From JAJDYQ01 sp963662865 (lineage in GTDB: Bacteria > Pseudomonadota > Gammaproteobacteria > JAJDYQ01): 64,000 bases of DNA. A program made the translations under genes and the position numbers. This document shows, in pieces, positions 26,270 through 33,922 of the stretch (its first letter is position 1; each line of letters opens with the position of its first letter). The stretch is from contig OY759969.1 in assembly GCA_963662865.1 (NCBI GenBank), positions 2,232,001 to 2,296,000 on the forward strand, written 5' to 3'. Below the pieces are notes generated by a model, which saw nothing but the letters and a program-made list of their open reading frames with translations, searched no databases and was not told the DNA's origin.

Positions 26270-26641
26270 CCTTCAAGTTGGACAAAACCCGCGCCATCTC
26301 AGTGCGGGAGAGCACCACCGGGATATATTTTTTCTGTTTGGCCCGCACCACACCATCCACCCAGGGCGGTTCCATATCCAGCACCTTCTTATACATAAAG
26401 ACCAAAGCAGACAATGCCTGATTCTGTGTTGAAGTAGACACTCTCCCCTGACGGCCAAATCCGTTAAAAACGCCTCCATTTCCGCCTTGCCCAGCTCGGC
26501 GGGATGGCGTTTATTGTGAAACAGGATATAGCGCTTAATCCAATTCAAGTAACTTTCTTCAGCCCTGATTGAATAATTCAATCGCTGCAAGCGCTCTCGC
26601 ACCTGACTCAAGAAGGGAGATTTCATTTCTTTATTTTGCAT
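26270..26641 (-). pseudogene. Truncated integron integrase 5' fragment, copy 3
   Basis: From ATG 26641: QVRERLQRLNYSIRAEESYL, NWIKRYILFHNKRHPAELG, MEAFLTDLAV. A one-base loss near 26450 shifts the frame; the next part VLDMEPPWVDGVVRAKQKKY and MARVLSNLKGRY is intact. It covers IntI codons 1 to about 125 and lacks the recombinase catalytic domain. Confidence 0.87.
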
Positions 26642-26810
26642 AATTCAGGCAAGATAAAATACGATTTAAAAACAAAAAATTGAATTAAGTCAATCGAATA
26701 AATGAATATCAATATTTCTTAATGCCAGAAACAGACGAATAATTTTAACATAAAATATTGTGTATCTGTCCGCATATCCATGATAGATTGGGAAGTCTTA
26801 ATAGTTAGGT
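26642..26810 (+). repeat. attI-like leader, copy 4
   Basis: Full-length leader shared almost base for base with the copies at 32.46 and 59.09 kb, ending CTTAATAGTTAGGT. Core GTTAGGT (26804-26810) fits GTTRRRY exactly. Minus-10-like TAGATT at 26784. Confidence 0.77.
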
Positions 26811-26817
26811 GAACTAA

Positions 26818-27150
26818 ATGACCAATACGTTTACTGTGTCGGCGTGGACCAATGGAAGACCGAATTATAGAACGGGTTCTGGATTCGGCGTGAGAGTCTC
26901 AGCGGAGTGCGTCGACAGGTTTCAGCGCGATTGGACAGATGTGACCTTGATGATGGACGGGGTCGAAGTCTCTGTATTGATAACCCCGGCCTTTTGGCGG
27001 AGCTGCCGGGAGCTCCGAAGCAAGGCCATAGGACAATGGCTGATCAAGCACGGTTTGGATCGGTGGCGTCACGGATCTCCGCCGAGAATCCAGTTAACCC
27101 ACCGTGGGGGAAACCGGTTTGAACTGGCACCGCCTAACCCATCGCTCTAG
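26818..27150 (+). CDS. Unrecognised cassette protein
   Basis: A 110-residue soluble protein, start ATG 26818, seven bases after the attI core. It is Trp/Arg-rich with predicted beta strands early (NTFTVSAWTNGRPNYRTGSG) and a helical middle (FWRSCRELRSKAIGQWLIKH). The C-terminus is encoded within attC4. Base composition is more GC-rich than the neighbouring cassettes, suggesting a different source. No family recognised. Confidence 0.6.
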   Translation: MTNTFTVSAWTNGRPNYRTGSGFGVRVSAECVDRFQRDWTDVTLMMDGVEVSVLITPAFWRSCRELRSKAIGQWLIKHGLDRWRHGSPPRIQLTHRGGNRFELAPPNPSL

Positions 27151-27192
27151 CCGACACCGCTGACGCGGCGCGGCTGATCTTGGTCGTTATAA
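27132..27192 (+). other. attC site 4
   Basis: Left core GCCTAAC, right core GTTATAA, inner arms AGCCGACACCGC / GCGGCGCGGCT. At 61 bases it is one of the short attC sites. Confidence 0.82.
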
Positions 27193-27207
27193 CTATTGGA
27201 GAATTCA

Positions 27208-28155
27208 GTGCAGCTAGGAAAATTAAAGAAAATACCATTGCGCGAAGCATGGAAACACGAAGCTTTAAATTTTACTAATTGGTTAGCTCAAGCTGAAAAT
27301 TTACAGCTTCTTAGTGATGAAGTAGGTATTGATATTTCCCTTATTCAAACAGAAGCAAGTGTTGGTCAGTTTAGTGTTGATATATTAGCCGAAGAAGAAA
27401 ATACAAACAGGAAGGTAGTAATTGAAAACCAATTGGAGTCAACAGACCACAATCATCTTGGCAAAATTATCACCTACGCATCTGGCTTTGATGCTGAAAC
27501 TATTATTTGGATAGTTAAAGATGTAAGAGATGAGCATAAACAAGCCATTGATTGGCTAAATGAAAACACCAATGAAAAAGTTAGGTTTTTTGCGATAAAT
27601 ATAGAGCTATGGAAAATCGGTGATTCCAATATAGCCCCCAAATTTAATACCATTTCTAAACCAAACAATTGGTCAAAAGCTTTAAAAAAATCGTCAGGCG
27701 GAACAAATCAAGGGAAAATAACAGGCCTTAAAATGTTACAATTGGATTTTTGGACCACACTAAATGAATATTTCAACAGCAATGAATCAACAGTGAATAC
27801 CAGAACCCCAAGATCTCAGCATTGGTATGATTTGAGTTTTGGTTGTGGACAAAAGGCCTACTTATCTTTGGTTGTACATAAAGGTGATGGCTATTGTAGT
27901 GTCGAGGTTTATATTCCAAACTCAAAAGAACTTTATGCTTATTTAGAGCAACAGAAAGAAGAAATAGAGGCCGAGAGTAGCATTAAATTTGAATGGAGGG
28001 AATTGCCAAACAAACAAGCTAGTAGAATAATTGTAAAACAAACTGACTTTAATCTTCAAGATACTGATTCTTGGTCAGGTCATCATCAATGGCTTCTAAA
28101 AACAATAGAAACAATCAAACCAATATTTGCAAAGCGGATTCTGCAATGGCAGTGA
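27208..28155 (+). CDS. PD-(D/E)XK nuclease-like protein (DUF4268 type)
   Basis: The favoured start is GTG 27208, six bases after GGAG, giving 315 residues. The N-terminal half carries the nuclease-like core: VGQFSVDILAEEE (Asp) and RKVVIENQLESTDHNHLGKI, where ENQ replaces the usual ExK, as is common in this family. FDAETIIWIVKDVRDEHKQA follows. The C-terminal half is the DUF4268-type region. Such proteins occur in restriction or defence contexts, but the function of this one is not known. The stop abuts a partial attI leader directly, so its own attC has been removed. Confidence 0.72.
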   Translation: MQLGKLKKIPLREAWKHEALNFTNWLAQAENLQLLSDEVGIDISLIQTEASVGQFSVDILAEEENTNRKVVIENQLESTDHNHLGKIITYASGFDAETIIWIVKDVRDEHKQAIDWLNENTNEKVRFFAINIELWKIGDSNIAPKFNTISKPNNWSKALKKSSGGTNQGKITGLKMLQLDFWTTLNEYFNSNESTVNTRTPRSQHWYDLSFGCGQKAYLSLVVHKGDGYCSVEVYIPNSKELYAYLEQQKEEIEAESSIKFEWRELPNKQASRIIVKQTDFNLQDTDSWSGHHQWLLKTIETIKPIFAKRILQWQ

Positions 28156-28223
28156 TTTTAGCACAGAAATTTTGTATCTGTCCGCATTCCATGATAGATT
28201 GGGAGATCTATTAGTGGTTAGGC
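28156..28223 (+). repeat. attI-like leader, copy 5 (partial)
   Basis: Only the last 68 bases of the leader remain, beginning immediately after the previous stop codon. It keeps TTTGTATCTGTCCGCATTCC, TAGATT and the perfect core GTTAGGC at 28217-28223. No intI remains beside it. Confidence 0.72.
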
Positions 28224-28230
28224 GTCTTCT

Positions 28231-28755
28231 ATGACTGATAAGCAAGAATTTATAGTTTCAGAACTTTGGATACTGAGTTGGAATGCATCAGTTCAAAGGG
28301 CCAACTTATACAAAGCAAGCACCAAAGAGAAAGATCGCATCAGTTTCCGTGAGAAAATAATCACCTACATCTCACATGAAATTCTTCCTGAATACGATTC
28401 CACAGTGTCGGAAAAGGAGCACGAAAAAAAAATTCAAGAAATATCGCAACAAGGTACAAAGTATGGCAGTGATATTCTCCGTCCCATCGGATACAAAATA
28501 GGCGTCGCACAAAAATTGCTTAACTTGCAACTTAAGTACATGTGGTGTCTCGGAGTGATTAGTGAACCACCCCATTGTCCCGTAGATCGTATAATGATTA
28601 ACAAAACAGAATTGAAGGACATGGTTAACTGGACCGAAATTGTAGATATAAAAACATATAGACAGGTGATTAGCGCCATGAAAAAAGCAGCAACGCCAAC
28701 GGGCCTTAAATTGGCACAATGGGAATTAGACTACTATGACCGAACAGACGCCTAA
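28231..28755 (+). CDS. Unrecognised cassette protein
   Basis: A 174-residue soluble protein starting eight bases after the attI core. Mostly helical, with a charged first third (DRISFREKIITYISHEILPE) and a central IGYKIGVAQKLLNLQLKYMW stretch. No known motif seen; the layout of a helical protein of this size without catalytic signature is uninformative. It ends inside attC5. Confidence 0.6.
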   Translation: MTDKQEFIVSELWILSWNASVQRANLYKASTKEKDRISFREKIITYISHEILPEYDSTVSEKEHEKKIQEISQQGTKYGSDILRPIGYKIGVAQKLLNLQLKYMWCLGVISEPPHCPVDRIMINKTELKDMVNWTEIVDIKTYRQVISAMKKAATPTGLKLAQWELDYYDRTDA

Positions 28756-28809
28756 CAAGCGCATGCAGTCGGACGCGCGTACCGCGCGCCGCTGAGCTTG
28801 GCGTTATGG
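28750..28809 (+). other. attC site 5
   Basis: Left core GCCTAAC, right core GTTATGG, inner stem GGACGCGCG / CGCGCGCCGC. Left arm matches that of attC8. Confidence 0.88.
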
Positions 28810-28883
28810 TGCTGTGGAGAAATGAGAATATCTAAGATACAAGCGGACGCCGCAAAGCGGCGCCGCTTAATTCATCGTTAGAT
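28810..28883 (+). pseudogene. Remnant of the 65-residue-gene cassette, ending in a truncated attC
   Basis: Starting at the attC5 core, 40 bases (GTTATGGTGCTGTGGAGAAA onward) are identical to the start of the cassette at 23141. The copy breaks after TCTAAGATA and continues into an attC right half (GCGGACGCCGC / GCGGCGCCGC, core GTTAGAT at 28877). The same cassette was thus inserted here and then deleted internally. Confidence 0.75.
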
Positions 28884-28900
28884 GTTATACGAGGTTAAAA

Positions 28901-29365
28901 TTGAAGTCATCATCATTAAAGTGGTTCTTGGTAGTAATTACGACAGCAATACTTGGCTGCGAAATCTCTCCCGAGATAAGCAATCATTTTGAACTTAGAT
29001 TGCAATCAAATATAGTTGCGGTTGTGTCTGAAGGAGGGCTGGAGCCTCGAAGCATTGGAAGCTATAGCTTAAGAGTTTATGAGGTTATAGAAGCTCAGCA
29101 TCCCTATGACAATTATGTTACTGGCGTACTTGTTCCACGAGATGGAACGATTGAATCATTAGTAGGGGAAGACATTAATGGTGATGGTGTTAGAGAAATC
29201 GTTGTCATCACTAAAGTTGCTGGTTCTGGAGCCTACATATCTGCGATAGCTTACGAATACAAGAATAAAAAATTAAACTCTATTGCATCAGTTCATGACC
29301 GTCTCCCTGATGAAAATATCATTAAATCTTTGGTATCAATTTATAATCAAGCATCTAACAAATAG
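28901..29365 (+). CDS. PliI-like (I-type lysozyme inhibitor) lipoprotein, copy 1
   Basis: Probable start is TTG 28901, with GAGG seven bases upstream; 154 residues. A lipoprotein signal (VVITTAILGC) is followed by a domain with LEPRSIGSYSLRVYEVIE, GVLVPRDGTIESLVGEDING and GSGAYISAIAYEYKNKKLNS, which resembles the periplasmic I-type lysozyme inhibitor family. Such proteins protect peptidoglycan from animal-type lysozyme. A second copy at 39003 differs at five residues. Both copies begin exactly at an attC core GTTAGAT, so the cassette was integrated twice. Confidence 0.68.
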   Translation: MKSSSLKWFLVVITTAILGCEISPEISNHFELRLQSNIVAVVSEGGLEPRSIGSYSLRVYEVIEAQHPYDNYVTGVLVPRDGTIESLVGEDINGDGVREIVVITKVAGSGAYISAIAYEYKNKKLNSIASVHDRLPDENIIKSLVSIYNQASNK

Positions 29366-29411
29366 CTGCACCGGACTCGCTAACGCTCGCGCAGTGAGCT
29401 AGGCGTTATGC
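29353..29411 (+). other. attC site 7
   Basis: Left core ATCTAAC, right core GTTATGC, inner arms GGACTCGC / GCGCAGTGAGC. The copy of this cassette at 39 kb keeps only the left 20 bases. Confidence 0.87.
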
Positions 29412-29553
29412 GCCCAAGAATTGAATTCCGCGAGCACATAGTGCTATGATACCTGATGTAATGGCAAAATCATTCGATGTATAGATGATTGCTTTATGCT
29501 GTTATTTGATAGTGAAGTGAGATTTTATTATTAGTTGATTCAGGAGAATCGTT

Positions 29554-29586
29554 ATGAAAAAATACGTTTCATTAGAAGTTTCGTGA
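29554..29586 (+). CDS. Possible 10-residue leader peptide
   Basis: ATG at 29554 with an excellent AGGAG seven bases upstream encodes MKKYVSLEVS and stops ten bases before the next gene. It could be a leader peptide or the relic of a deleted gene. The preceding 29412-29553 shows no other feature. Confidence 0.3.
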   Translation: MKKYVSLEVS

Positions 29587-29596
29587 GATTGTAGAG

Positions 29597-29995
29597 ATGT
29601 CAAAGATAGAAATTTCGGAAGCTTTTAGGAAACTAGGAGCCACTCTTAAAAACGTCCAGTGGTCTGTCTCAGCCATTAATAAAAATGGCGAGCTTGTGGT
29701 TAGTTTGTGGGAGCATCATCGAGATAAGTCTGTTAAAGGCAAACTAGCATTTAAAGATAGATTTGATCGATGGAGAGGTCCAGGAAATAACGAATTCCGT
29801 CGGAATGTTACTTCCGCATATAAAAACGGCACAAACTTAAGGTTAGTTATTGTCGCAACTGATGAAGTCAAACTTGTTGAAGCTGGAGTCGACGCAAGTA
29901 CTGTAAAAAAGTGCTTTCGGCCTAGAGGTGATCTAGTTGGCAAAGTAGTAGCCATAGATGGTGAGAATTATTCAATTGAGTTCGAAGCAGGATAA
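29597..29995 (+). CDS. Unrecognised cassette protein
   Basis: A 132-residue soluble basic protein (MSKIEISEAFRKLGATLKNV opening), with WSVSAINKNGELVVSLWEHH, FDRWRGPGNNEFRRNVTSAY and LRLVIVATDEVKLVEAGVDA. Alternating strand and helix segments suggest a compact alpha/beta fold. I cannot assign a family. The sole full-length gene of a cassette closed by attC8. Confidence 0.6.
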   Translation: MSKIEISEAFRKLGATLKNVQWSVSAINKNGELVVSLWEHHRDKSVKGKLAFKDRFDRWRGPGNNEFRRNVTSAYKNGTNLRLVIVATDEVKLVEAGVDASTVKKCFRPRGDLVGKVVAIDGENYSIEFEAG

Positions 29996-29997
29996 AC

Positions 29998-30070
29998 TTC
30001 TAACAAGCGCATGCAGTCGGACATCCAAAAAGCTATGCCTTTTGTTTGCCGCTGATGCGAGGCGTTATGT
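29998..30070 (+). other. attC site 8
   Basis: Left core TTCTAAC, right core GTTATGT. The left arm AAGCGCATGCAGTCGGAC is identical to attC5, and the loop AAAAAGCTATGCCTTTTGTT is distinct. Confidence 0.88.
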
Positions 30071-30124
30071 GCTCTTAGTGCATGTAGAAATCCCAACTTA
30101 CTAAGGATATAAAGGAGATTAATA

Positions 30125-30370
30125 ATGCTAACAAGATTTTTGGCTAATTCATTCGCTGGCGTCCTTGAGTTGCTAATGTGGCTGGTCGTACTTATGGGAA
30201 CCCTAGGTGCTGTCGGCTCAGAAATGACCGGAAACGCATTCTTTGATGCCGGTGTTGGATTTATTTCTTCTCTTATTTTTTCTATTATCTTCTTTGGCCC
30301 TATCATGATGATTGTTGATCTGAAAAAAAGTGTTAGCAATATTGAAACAATGCTCGAAAATAGGAGCTAA
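30125..30370 (+). CDS. Small membrane protein (DUF4282-like appearance)
   Basis: An 81-residue protein with two transmembrane helices: GVLELLMWLVVLMGTLGAVG (about 12-31) and FISSLIFSIIFFGPIMMIVD (about 46-65), then a polar tail ending KSVSNIETMLENRS. A ribosome site AAGGAG lies 8 bases upstream of ATG 30125. The layout of two helices and a short cytoplasmic tail resembles small DUF4282-type proteins, but this is only an impression. Confidence 0.6.
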   Translation: MLTRFLANSFAGVLELLMWLVVLMGTLGAVGSEMTGNAFFDAGVGFISSLIFSIIFFGPIMMIVDLKKSVSNIETMLENRS

Positions 30371-30385
30371 CTTTGTGTTTCATGC

Positions 30386-30440
30386 ACATAACAAGTCGCG
30401 CAACCCGACGGCTTCGCCGCCGGTTCGCTAGGCGTTAGCT
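30386..30440 (+). other. attC site 9
   Basis: Left core ACATAAC, right core GTTAGCT, inner stem CCGACGGC / GCCGCCGG. At 55 bases it is among the shortest attC sites here. Confidence 0.85.
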
Positions 30441-30458
30441 TTCAAGGGGACCCACTAG

Positions 30459-31688
30459 ATGTCGGCGAACTGGGCTGAAAGGGAACGAGATACCAATCGC
30501 TTGGTGCGTGCCATAGCAAGAAATTTGTTCGAGAATGATCAGGTTGCCCCCGAAAAGCTGTACGCTCTTGGGAAACTCACTTGGATCACGAAGAGTTACG
30601 AAGGCGACAACCTCGCTTACATTGCAAGCACGAAGATACCTGCTCTTGGCGAAGCACTTGGAGTAGATGTTGGCAGGCACGCTTTGCCTGAAGTGGCCCG
30701 CATGTGCGGACGAGCCATGAACTCGCCCAATGTAGAACAGCTCATTCTTCGTCACACTGGTTTTACCAACTTCTATAGCGCTTATCGAAACAGTGTCCGT
30801 GGTTGGGTTGAAGATAATTTCGAGACATTGGCTGACCTTTATGGACGAGCTTATCGCGCATCTGGCCTGGATGACCGGCGCCAGCTAATGGCCACATTGA
30901 CCGATATGTCAGGCATCCCTAAGGCCAATCATCCGGAAGTTTTGATGCGGTCAGAGTACTACGTAACCCCAGTCCTCTTCTCACTTGATCCTAAACTGCA
31001 TCTTCCTCTGATAAACGGCAACGAGTGGGTTCAAAATGTACTAGCCGCACTAGATGTAACCGGCTCCTCGTTGGAAGATCAATTCTTGGCAATGACCGGG
31101 ATGCTTGGGCGTTCAGGAATTGAAGATGCAGCGGATTTGGATCAAGTGGGCCGCGCGATGGGAAAGGGGACTATCGACTTTGTCCGTACCGAGACCAAGC
31201 CTCCCACGAAAGCTTTGCTGCGGCGAAAAGAAACTAGGAGCGAGAAGTCACTTCAATTGAAGGATGAGGCTGACATCCAGATCATTCAGAAGGCCGGCCG
31301 CCAGACACAGCGTCGAAAACACAATGAATTGACCAATGCGCTTCAAAGTGCGTTGGGTGATTACACCCTCGTTGAGGGAGTCAGGGCCGATTGCATGTTC
31401 GATGTGCTTGTAAAGAGCTATGACGGACACGGTAATGACCTTCTGATCGAAGCGAAGAGTTCTGCTGAAAGCGCAAATGTCCGAATGGCGGTTGGTCAGC
31501 TGTATCACTACTGGTTTGGCCTCGGCAATGACGTGGAAGAGGCCCATATAGCGATTCTCGTGCCCGACAAGCCATCAGATGATGTCATGCGGTTCTTGCA
31601 CAAAATGGAAATTGGATTGTTTTGGTTTCAAAGCGGGCAACTGGTGGTGAATGATGATTGGCTGGTGCACCTTGTCGGCAAAAGCTAA
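30459..31688 (+). CDS. Large cassette protein with a C-terminal PD-(D/E)XK-like domain
   Basis: A 409-residue protein. The N-terminal two-thirds is helical and unrecognised (contains DLYGRAYRASGLDDRRQLMA and a Ser-containing basic linker near 255-290). The C-terminal region MFDVLVKSY, NDLLIEAKSS and VRMAVGQLYHYWFG reads like a PD-(D/E)XK nuclease core (Asp, then E-x-K, then a Q-x3-Y helix), as found in many restriction and defence nucleases. Codon usage is more GC-rich than neighbours. It ends within attC10 and forms its own cassette. Anti-phage role is inference. Confidence 0.65.
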   Translation: MSANWAERERDTNRLVRAIARNLFENDQVAPEKLYALGKLTWITKSYEGDNLAYIASTKIPALGEALGVDVGRHALPEVARMCGRAMNSPNVEQLILRHTGFTNFYSAYRNSVRGWVEDNFETLADLYGRAYRASGLDDRRQLMATLTDMSGIPKANHPEVLMRSEYYVTPVLFSLDPKLHLPLINGNEWVQNVLAALDVTGSSLEDQFLAMTGMLGRSGIEDAADLDQVGRAMGKGTIDFVRTETKPPTKALLRRKETRSEKSLQLKDEADIQIIQKAGRQTQRRKHNELTNALQSALGDYTLVEGVRADCMFDVLVKSYDGHGNDLLIEAKSSAESANVRMAVGQLYHYWFGLGNDVEEAHIAILVPDKPSDDVMRFLHKMEIGLFWFQSGQLVVNDDWLVHLVGKS

Positions 31689-31772
31689 CAAGGCAAATGC
31701 ACTCGGACGGCAAGATGGGCAACGCTCCTTCGTCGCTCTGCCTTTGGCCGCCGGTGATTTGCGACGTTAGAC
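31683..31772 (+). other. attC site 10
   Basis: Left core AGCTAAC, right core GTTAGAC, arms AAGGCAAATGCACTCGGACG / CGCCGGTGATTTGCGACG. Closely related to attC3. Confidence 0.9.
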
Positions 31773-31784
31773 CAGGAAATAATA

Positions 31785-32039
31785 ATGAAGCGATACAACC
31801 GTGTATTTTCACTTTTTTTAATTTTGGTCTGTCTCGCCGGTTGTGACAAGCCAGTTGATGCGAGCAAGACTACTGCCGCGATAGATTGGCTTCGTAATTA
31901 CTATTCTGAGTATCCGATTGGTGGTGGTTGGTTAGTAACTGACATTAGTTCAGAATCGCATTATTTGAATGTATTCGTGATGATGCAGGATCAAGATGCA
32001 ACGGATATTATAAATCTAAAAGTAGAAAGACAGTCATGA
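31785..32039 (+). pseudogene. Lipoprotein gene truncated by a cassette-tail fusion
   Basis: An 84-residue frame with a clear lipoprotein signal (FSLFLILVCLAGCDKPVD) and a start of a mature domain (TAAIDWLRNYYSEYPIGGGW, HYLNVFVMMQD). At about 32032 the sequence switches to the 3' tail of the DUF3465 cassette, and the frame stops there by chance. The lost part and the original attC cannot be recovered. Family not recognised. Confidence 0.6.
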
Positions 32040-32086
32040 AGACGGCTGGCTAATCCATAATGGCATCACTTACAAGTAAGTGCCGC
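32033..32086 (+). repeat. 3' tail of the DUF3465 cassette (third partial copy)
   Basis: GTCATGAAGACGGCTGGCTA onward is identical to 23755-23807, up to the junction with the intI fragment. It shows that tail, intI fragment and leader were duplicated as one block. Confidence 0.8.
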
Positions 32087-32457
32087 CTTCAGTTGGACAA
32101 AACTCGCGCCATCTCAGCGCGGGAGAGCACCGCTGGGATATATTTTTTCTGTTTGGCGCGCACCACGCCATCCACCCAGGGCGGTTCCATATCCAGCACC
32201 TTCTTATACATAAAGACCAAAGCAGACAATGCCTGATTCTGCGTTGAAGCAGACACTCTCCCCCTGACGGCCAAATCCGTTAAAAACGCCTCCATTTCCG
32301 CCTTGCCCAACTCGACGGGATGGCGTTTATTGTGAAACAGGATATAGCGCTTAATCCAATTCAAGTAACTTTCTTCGGTCCAGATCGAATAATTCAATCG
32401 CTGCAAGCGCTCTCGCGCCTGATTCAAGAAGGGAGATTTCATTTCTTTATTTTGCAT
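32087..32457 (-). pseudogene. Truncated integron integrase 5' fragment, copy 4 (longest open copy)
   Basis: ATG 32457 opens a continuous 122-codon frame: QARERLQRLNYSIWTEESYL, HPVELGKAEMEAFLTDLAVR, GRVSASTQNQALSALVFMYK, PPWVDGVVRAKQKKYIPAVL, ending MARVLSN at a stop created by loss of one T. This is the SAM-like N-terminal domain of IntI with the first residues of the catalytic part. It could still be translated as a stand-alone DNA-binding domain, but no catalytic residue is present. Confidence 0.87.
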
Positions 32458-32626
32458 GATTTCGGCAAGATAAAATACGATTTAAAAACAAAAAATTGAA
32501 TTAAATCAATCGAATAAATGAATATCAATATTTCTTAATGCCAGAAACAGACGAATAATTTTAATGCAAAATTTTGCATCTGTCCGCATATCCATGATAG
32601 ATTGGGAGGTCTATTAGTAGTTAGAA
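32458..32626 (+). repeat. attI-like leader, copy 6
   Basis: Full-length leader: TTTGCA at 32573 and TAGATT at 32598 form a weak promoter-like pair, and the end is CTATTAGTAGTTAGAA with core at 32620-32626. Confidence 0.77.
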
Positions 32627-32639
32627 TTGGACGAAACAA

Positions 32640-32852
32640 ATGGCCACATATCATCAAATCCAAGAATATGTGAGAGAGAAATATCGTCGCTCGGTAAAAA
32701 CCTGCTGGATCGCACATGTTAAGGAACTCAACGGTCTTAGCGTGCGGAAAGCATACAACCGGGCGTCCTCCAACGAAAGGCAAATCCCATGTCCGGACCG
32801 CATAAGGCCTCTTATAGAGGAGGCTTTGCGCCACTATGGAGCGATAGAGTAA
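32640..32852 (+). CDS. Small basic cassette protein
   Basis: A 70-residue protein, start ATG 32640, 13 bases after the attI core. Basic with HIQ/YVREKYRRSVKTCWIAHV opening and RKAYNRASSNERQIPCPDRI. Proteins of this size and pattern (KTCWIAHVKEL...) are, to my knowledge, common in integron arrays and other mobile DNA but have no assigned role. Helical, possibly nucleic-acid binding. Ends before attC11. Confidence 0.65.
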   Translation: MATYHQIQEYVREKYRRSVKTCWIAHVKELNGLSVRKAYNRASSNERQIPCPDRIRPLIEEALRHYGAIE

Positions 32853-32871
32853 ATGGCGTGCGAGAAGCAAT

Positions 32872-32943
32872 TTCTAACAAAACGCTGGTTCTGACCGTCT
32901 CTCCGCTGCGCTCCGTTCCGGCAAAACAGCGTTGCCGTTAGGC
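32872..32943 (+). other. attC site 11
   Basis: Left core TTCTAAC, right core GTTAGGC, with AACGCTGGTTCTGACCG / CGGCAAAACAGCGTT arms. Confidence 0.87.
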
Positions 32944-32947
32944 GCAA

Positions 32948-33235
32948 ACTAGAACCTATCTCAAAATCAACTTATCCTCGAAATGAGATATAATTGATTC
33001 CATGATCAAGCTAACAGATGAAAACTGGAATCGTATTAAACATCACTTCCCGGAAGAAAATATCTCTCCTGAAAGAGCAGGCCGCAAACCTATTCCAGCG
33101 AGGAATAGTTCTTGAGGCTGTCCTTTGAATTTTAAGCACGGGCGCACAATGGCATATGCTGCCACAGTGCTACCCCAACTATAAAACCGCACATCGGCGC
33201 TTTCAAAAATGGTGCGAAGACCAGATTATCACGGA
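32948..33235 (+). mobile_element. IS5-family element remnant (end and transposase N-terminus)
   Basis: Starts with the terminal sequence AGAACCTATCTCAAAATCAA also seen at 25278, four bases after the attC11 core. ATG 33003 opens IKLTDENWNRIKHHFPEE, a typical IS5-group transposase start, broken by a stop after ARNSS. In another frame STGAQWHMLPQCYPNYKTAH and RRFQKWCEDQ continue the family motif. The rest of the IS is missing and the HNH gene begins in its place. Confidence 0.75.
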
Positions 33236-33922
33236 AGAATTTCACCAACTAAAACAACAAAGCTGCGCCTGTTCGCTGATTCGGGCGGCTTTTGCGGGAA
33301 TCCTGGTTGTTTGACTGAAATCTTCCGAGATATCGAAGACGAAGTTATTCGTATCGCAGAAATTGCTCATGTGATTAGTGCTGGAGATAAGGGGCCGCGA
33401 TCAGATCAGGAGTTAACTCCAGGGCAACGTGCAAGATATGAAAACTTAATCCTTTTGTGCCCTACATGTCACACCATGATTGACAAAGCAGAAGATAAGT
33501 TTCCGATTGAAATGCTTTTGGAGTGGAAGGCGAATCATAAACAACGAATTGCAGAGGTTTTTGAGGTAATAGAATATGATTCTAGGGTAGAAGCAAGACA
33601 AAGGATCGAGCCGCTATTTGAAGAAAACGTATTCATCTTTGAGCACTATGGGCCAATGACTGATGAAAGATTTAATCCAGAAAGCGACCTTCCAAGGCAA
33701 TGGTTGCGAAAGATAAGGGAAAAAATCATACCGAACAATCGCACAATTATCGAGGTCTGCAATGCAAATAGGCAATTGTTGAATGATGGTGAAAAAGCGC
33801 TTTTTATACAGTTTCGTCAGCATGTTGATGATTTTGAGGCGAAGCATCTCGCAGGCATTGAGGAAAACGGACGTCAATTCCCGAAAGGGTTTGCAGAAGT
33901 ATTCATGGAGCAGTGTATATGA
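33209..33922 (+). CDS. HNH endonuclease-domain protein
   Basis: A 237-residue protein. The HNH/zinc core lies in the first 90 residues: Cys29 and Cys34 (FCGNPGC), EIAHVISAG with His54, YENLILLCPTCHTMID with Asn79, Cys84, Cys87 and His88. The remaining helical part (from about 100) is unrecognised. The first ten or so residues (MVRRPDYHGR) are encoded by the IS5 remnant, so the original N-terminus may have been replaced. The stop overlaps the next start (ATGA), and three overlapping genes follow as one cassette closed by attC12. A nuclease effector of a defence module is the likely role, by inference. Confidence 0.75.
   Translation: MVRRPDYHGRISPTKTTKLRLFADSGGFCGNPGCLTEIFRDIEDEVIRIAEIAHVISAGDKGPRSDQELTPGQRARYENLILLCPTCHTMIDKAEDKFPIEMLLEWKANHKQRIAEVFEVIEYDSRVEARQRIEPLFEENVFIFEHYGPMTDERFNPESDLPRQWLRKIREKIIPNNRTIIEVCNANRQLLNDGEKALFIQFRQHVDDFEAKHLAGIEENGRQFPKGFAEVFMEQCI

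Noticed and set aside
27196..27207. TTG 27196 as start of the DUF4268-type gene
   Set aside because: The GGAG that would serve as ribosome site overlaps this TTG; GTG 27208 has proper spacing.
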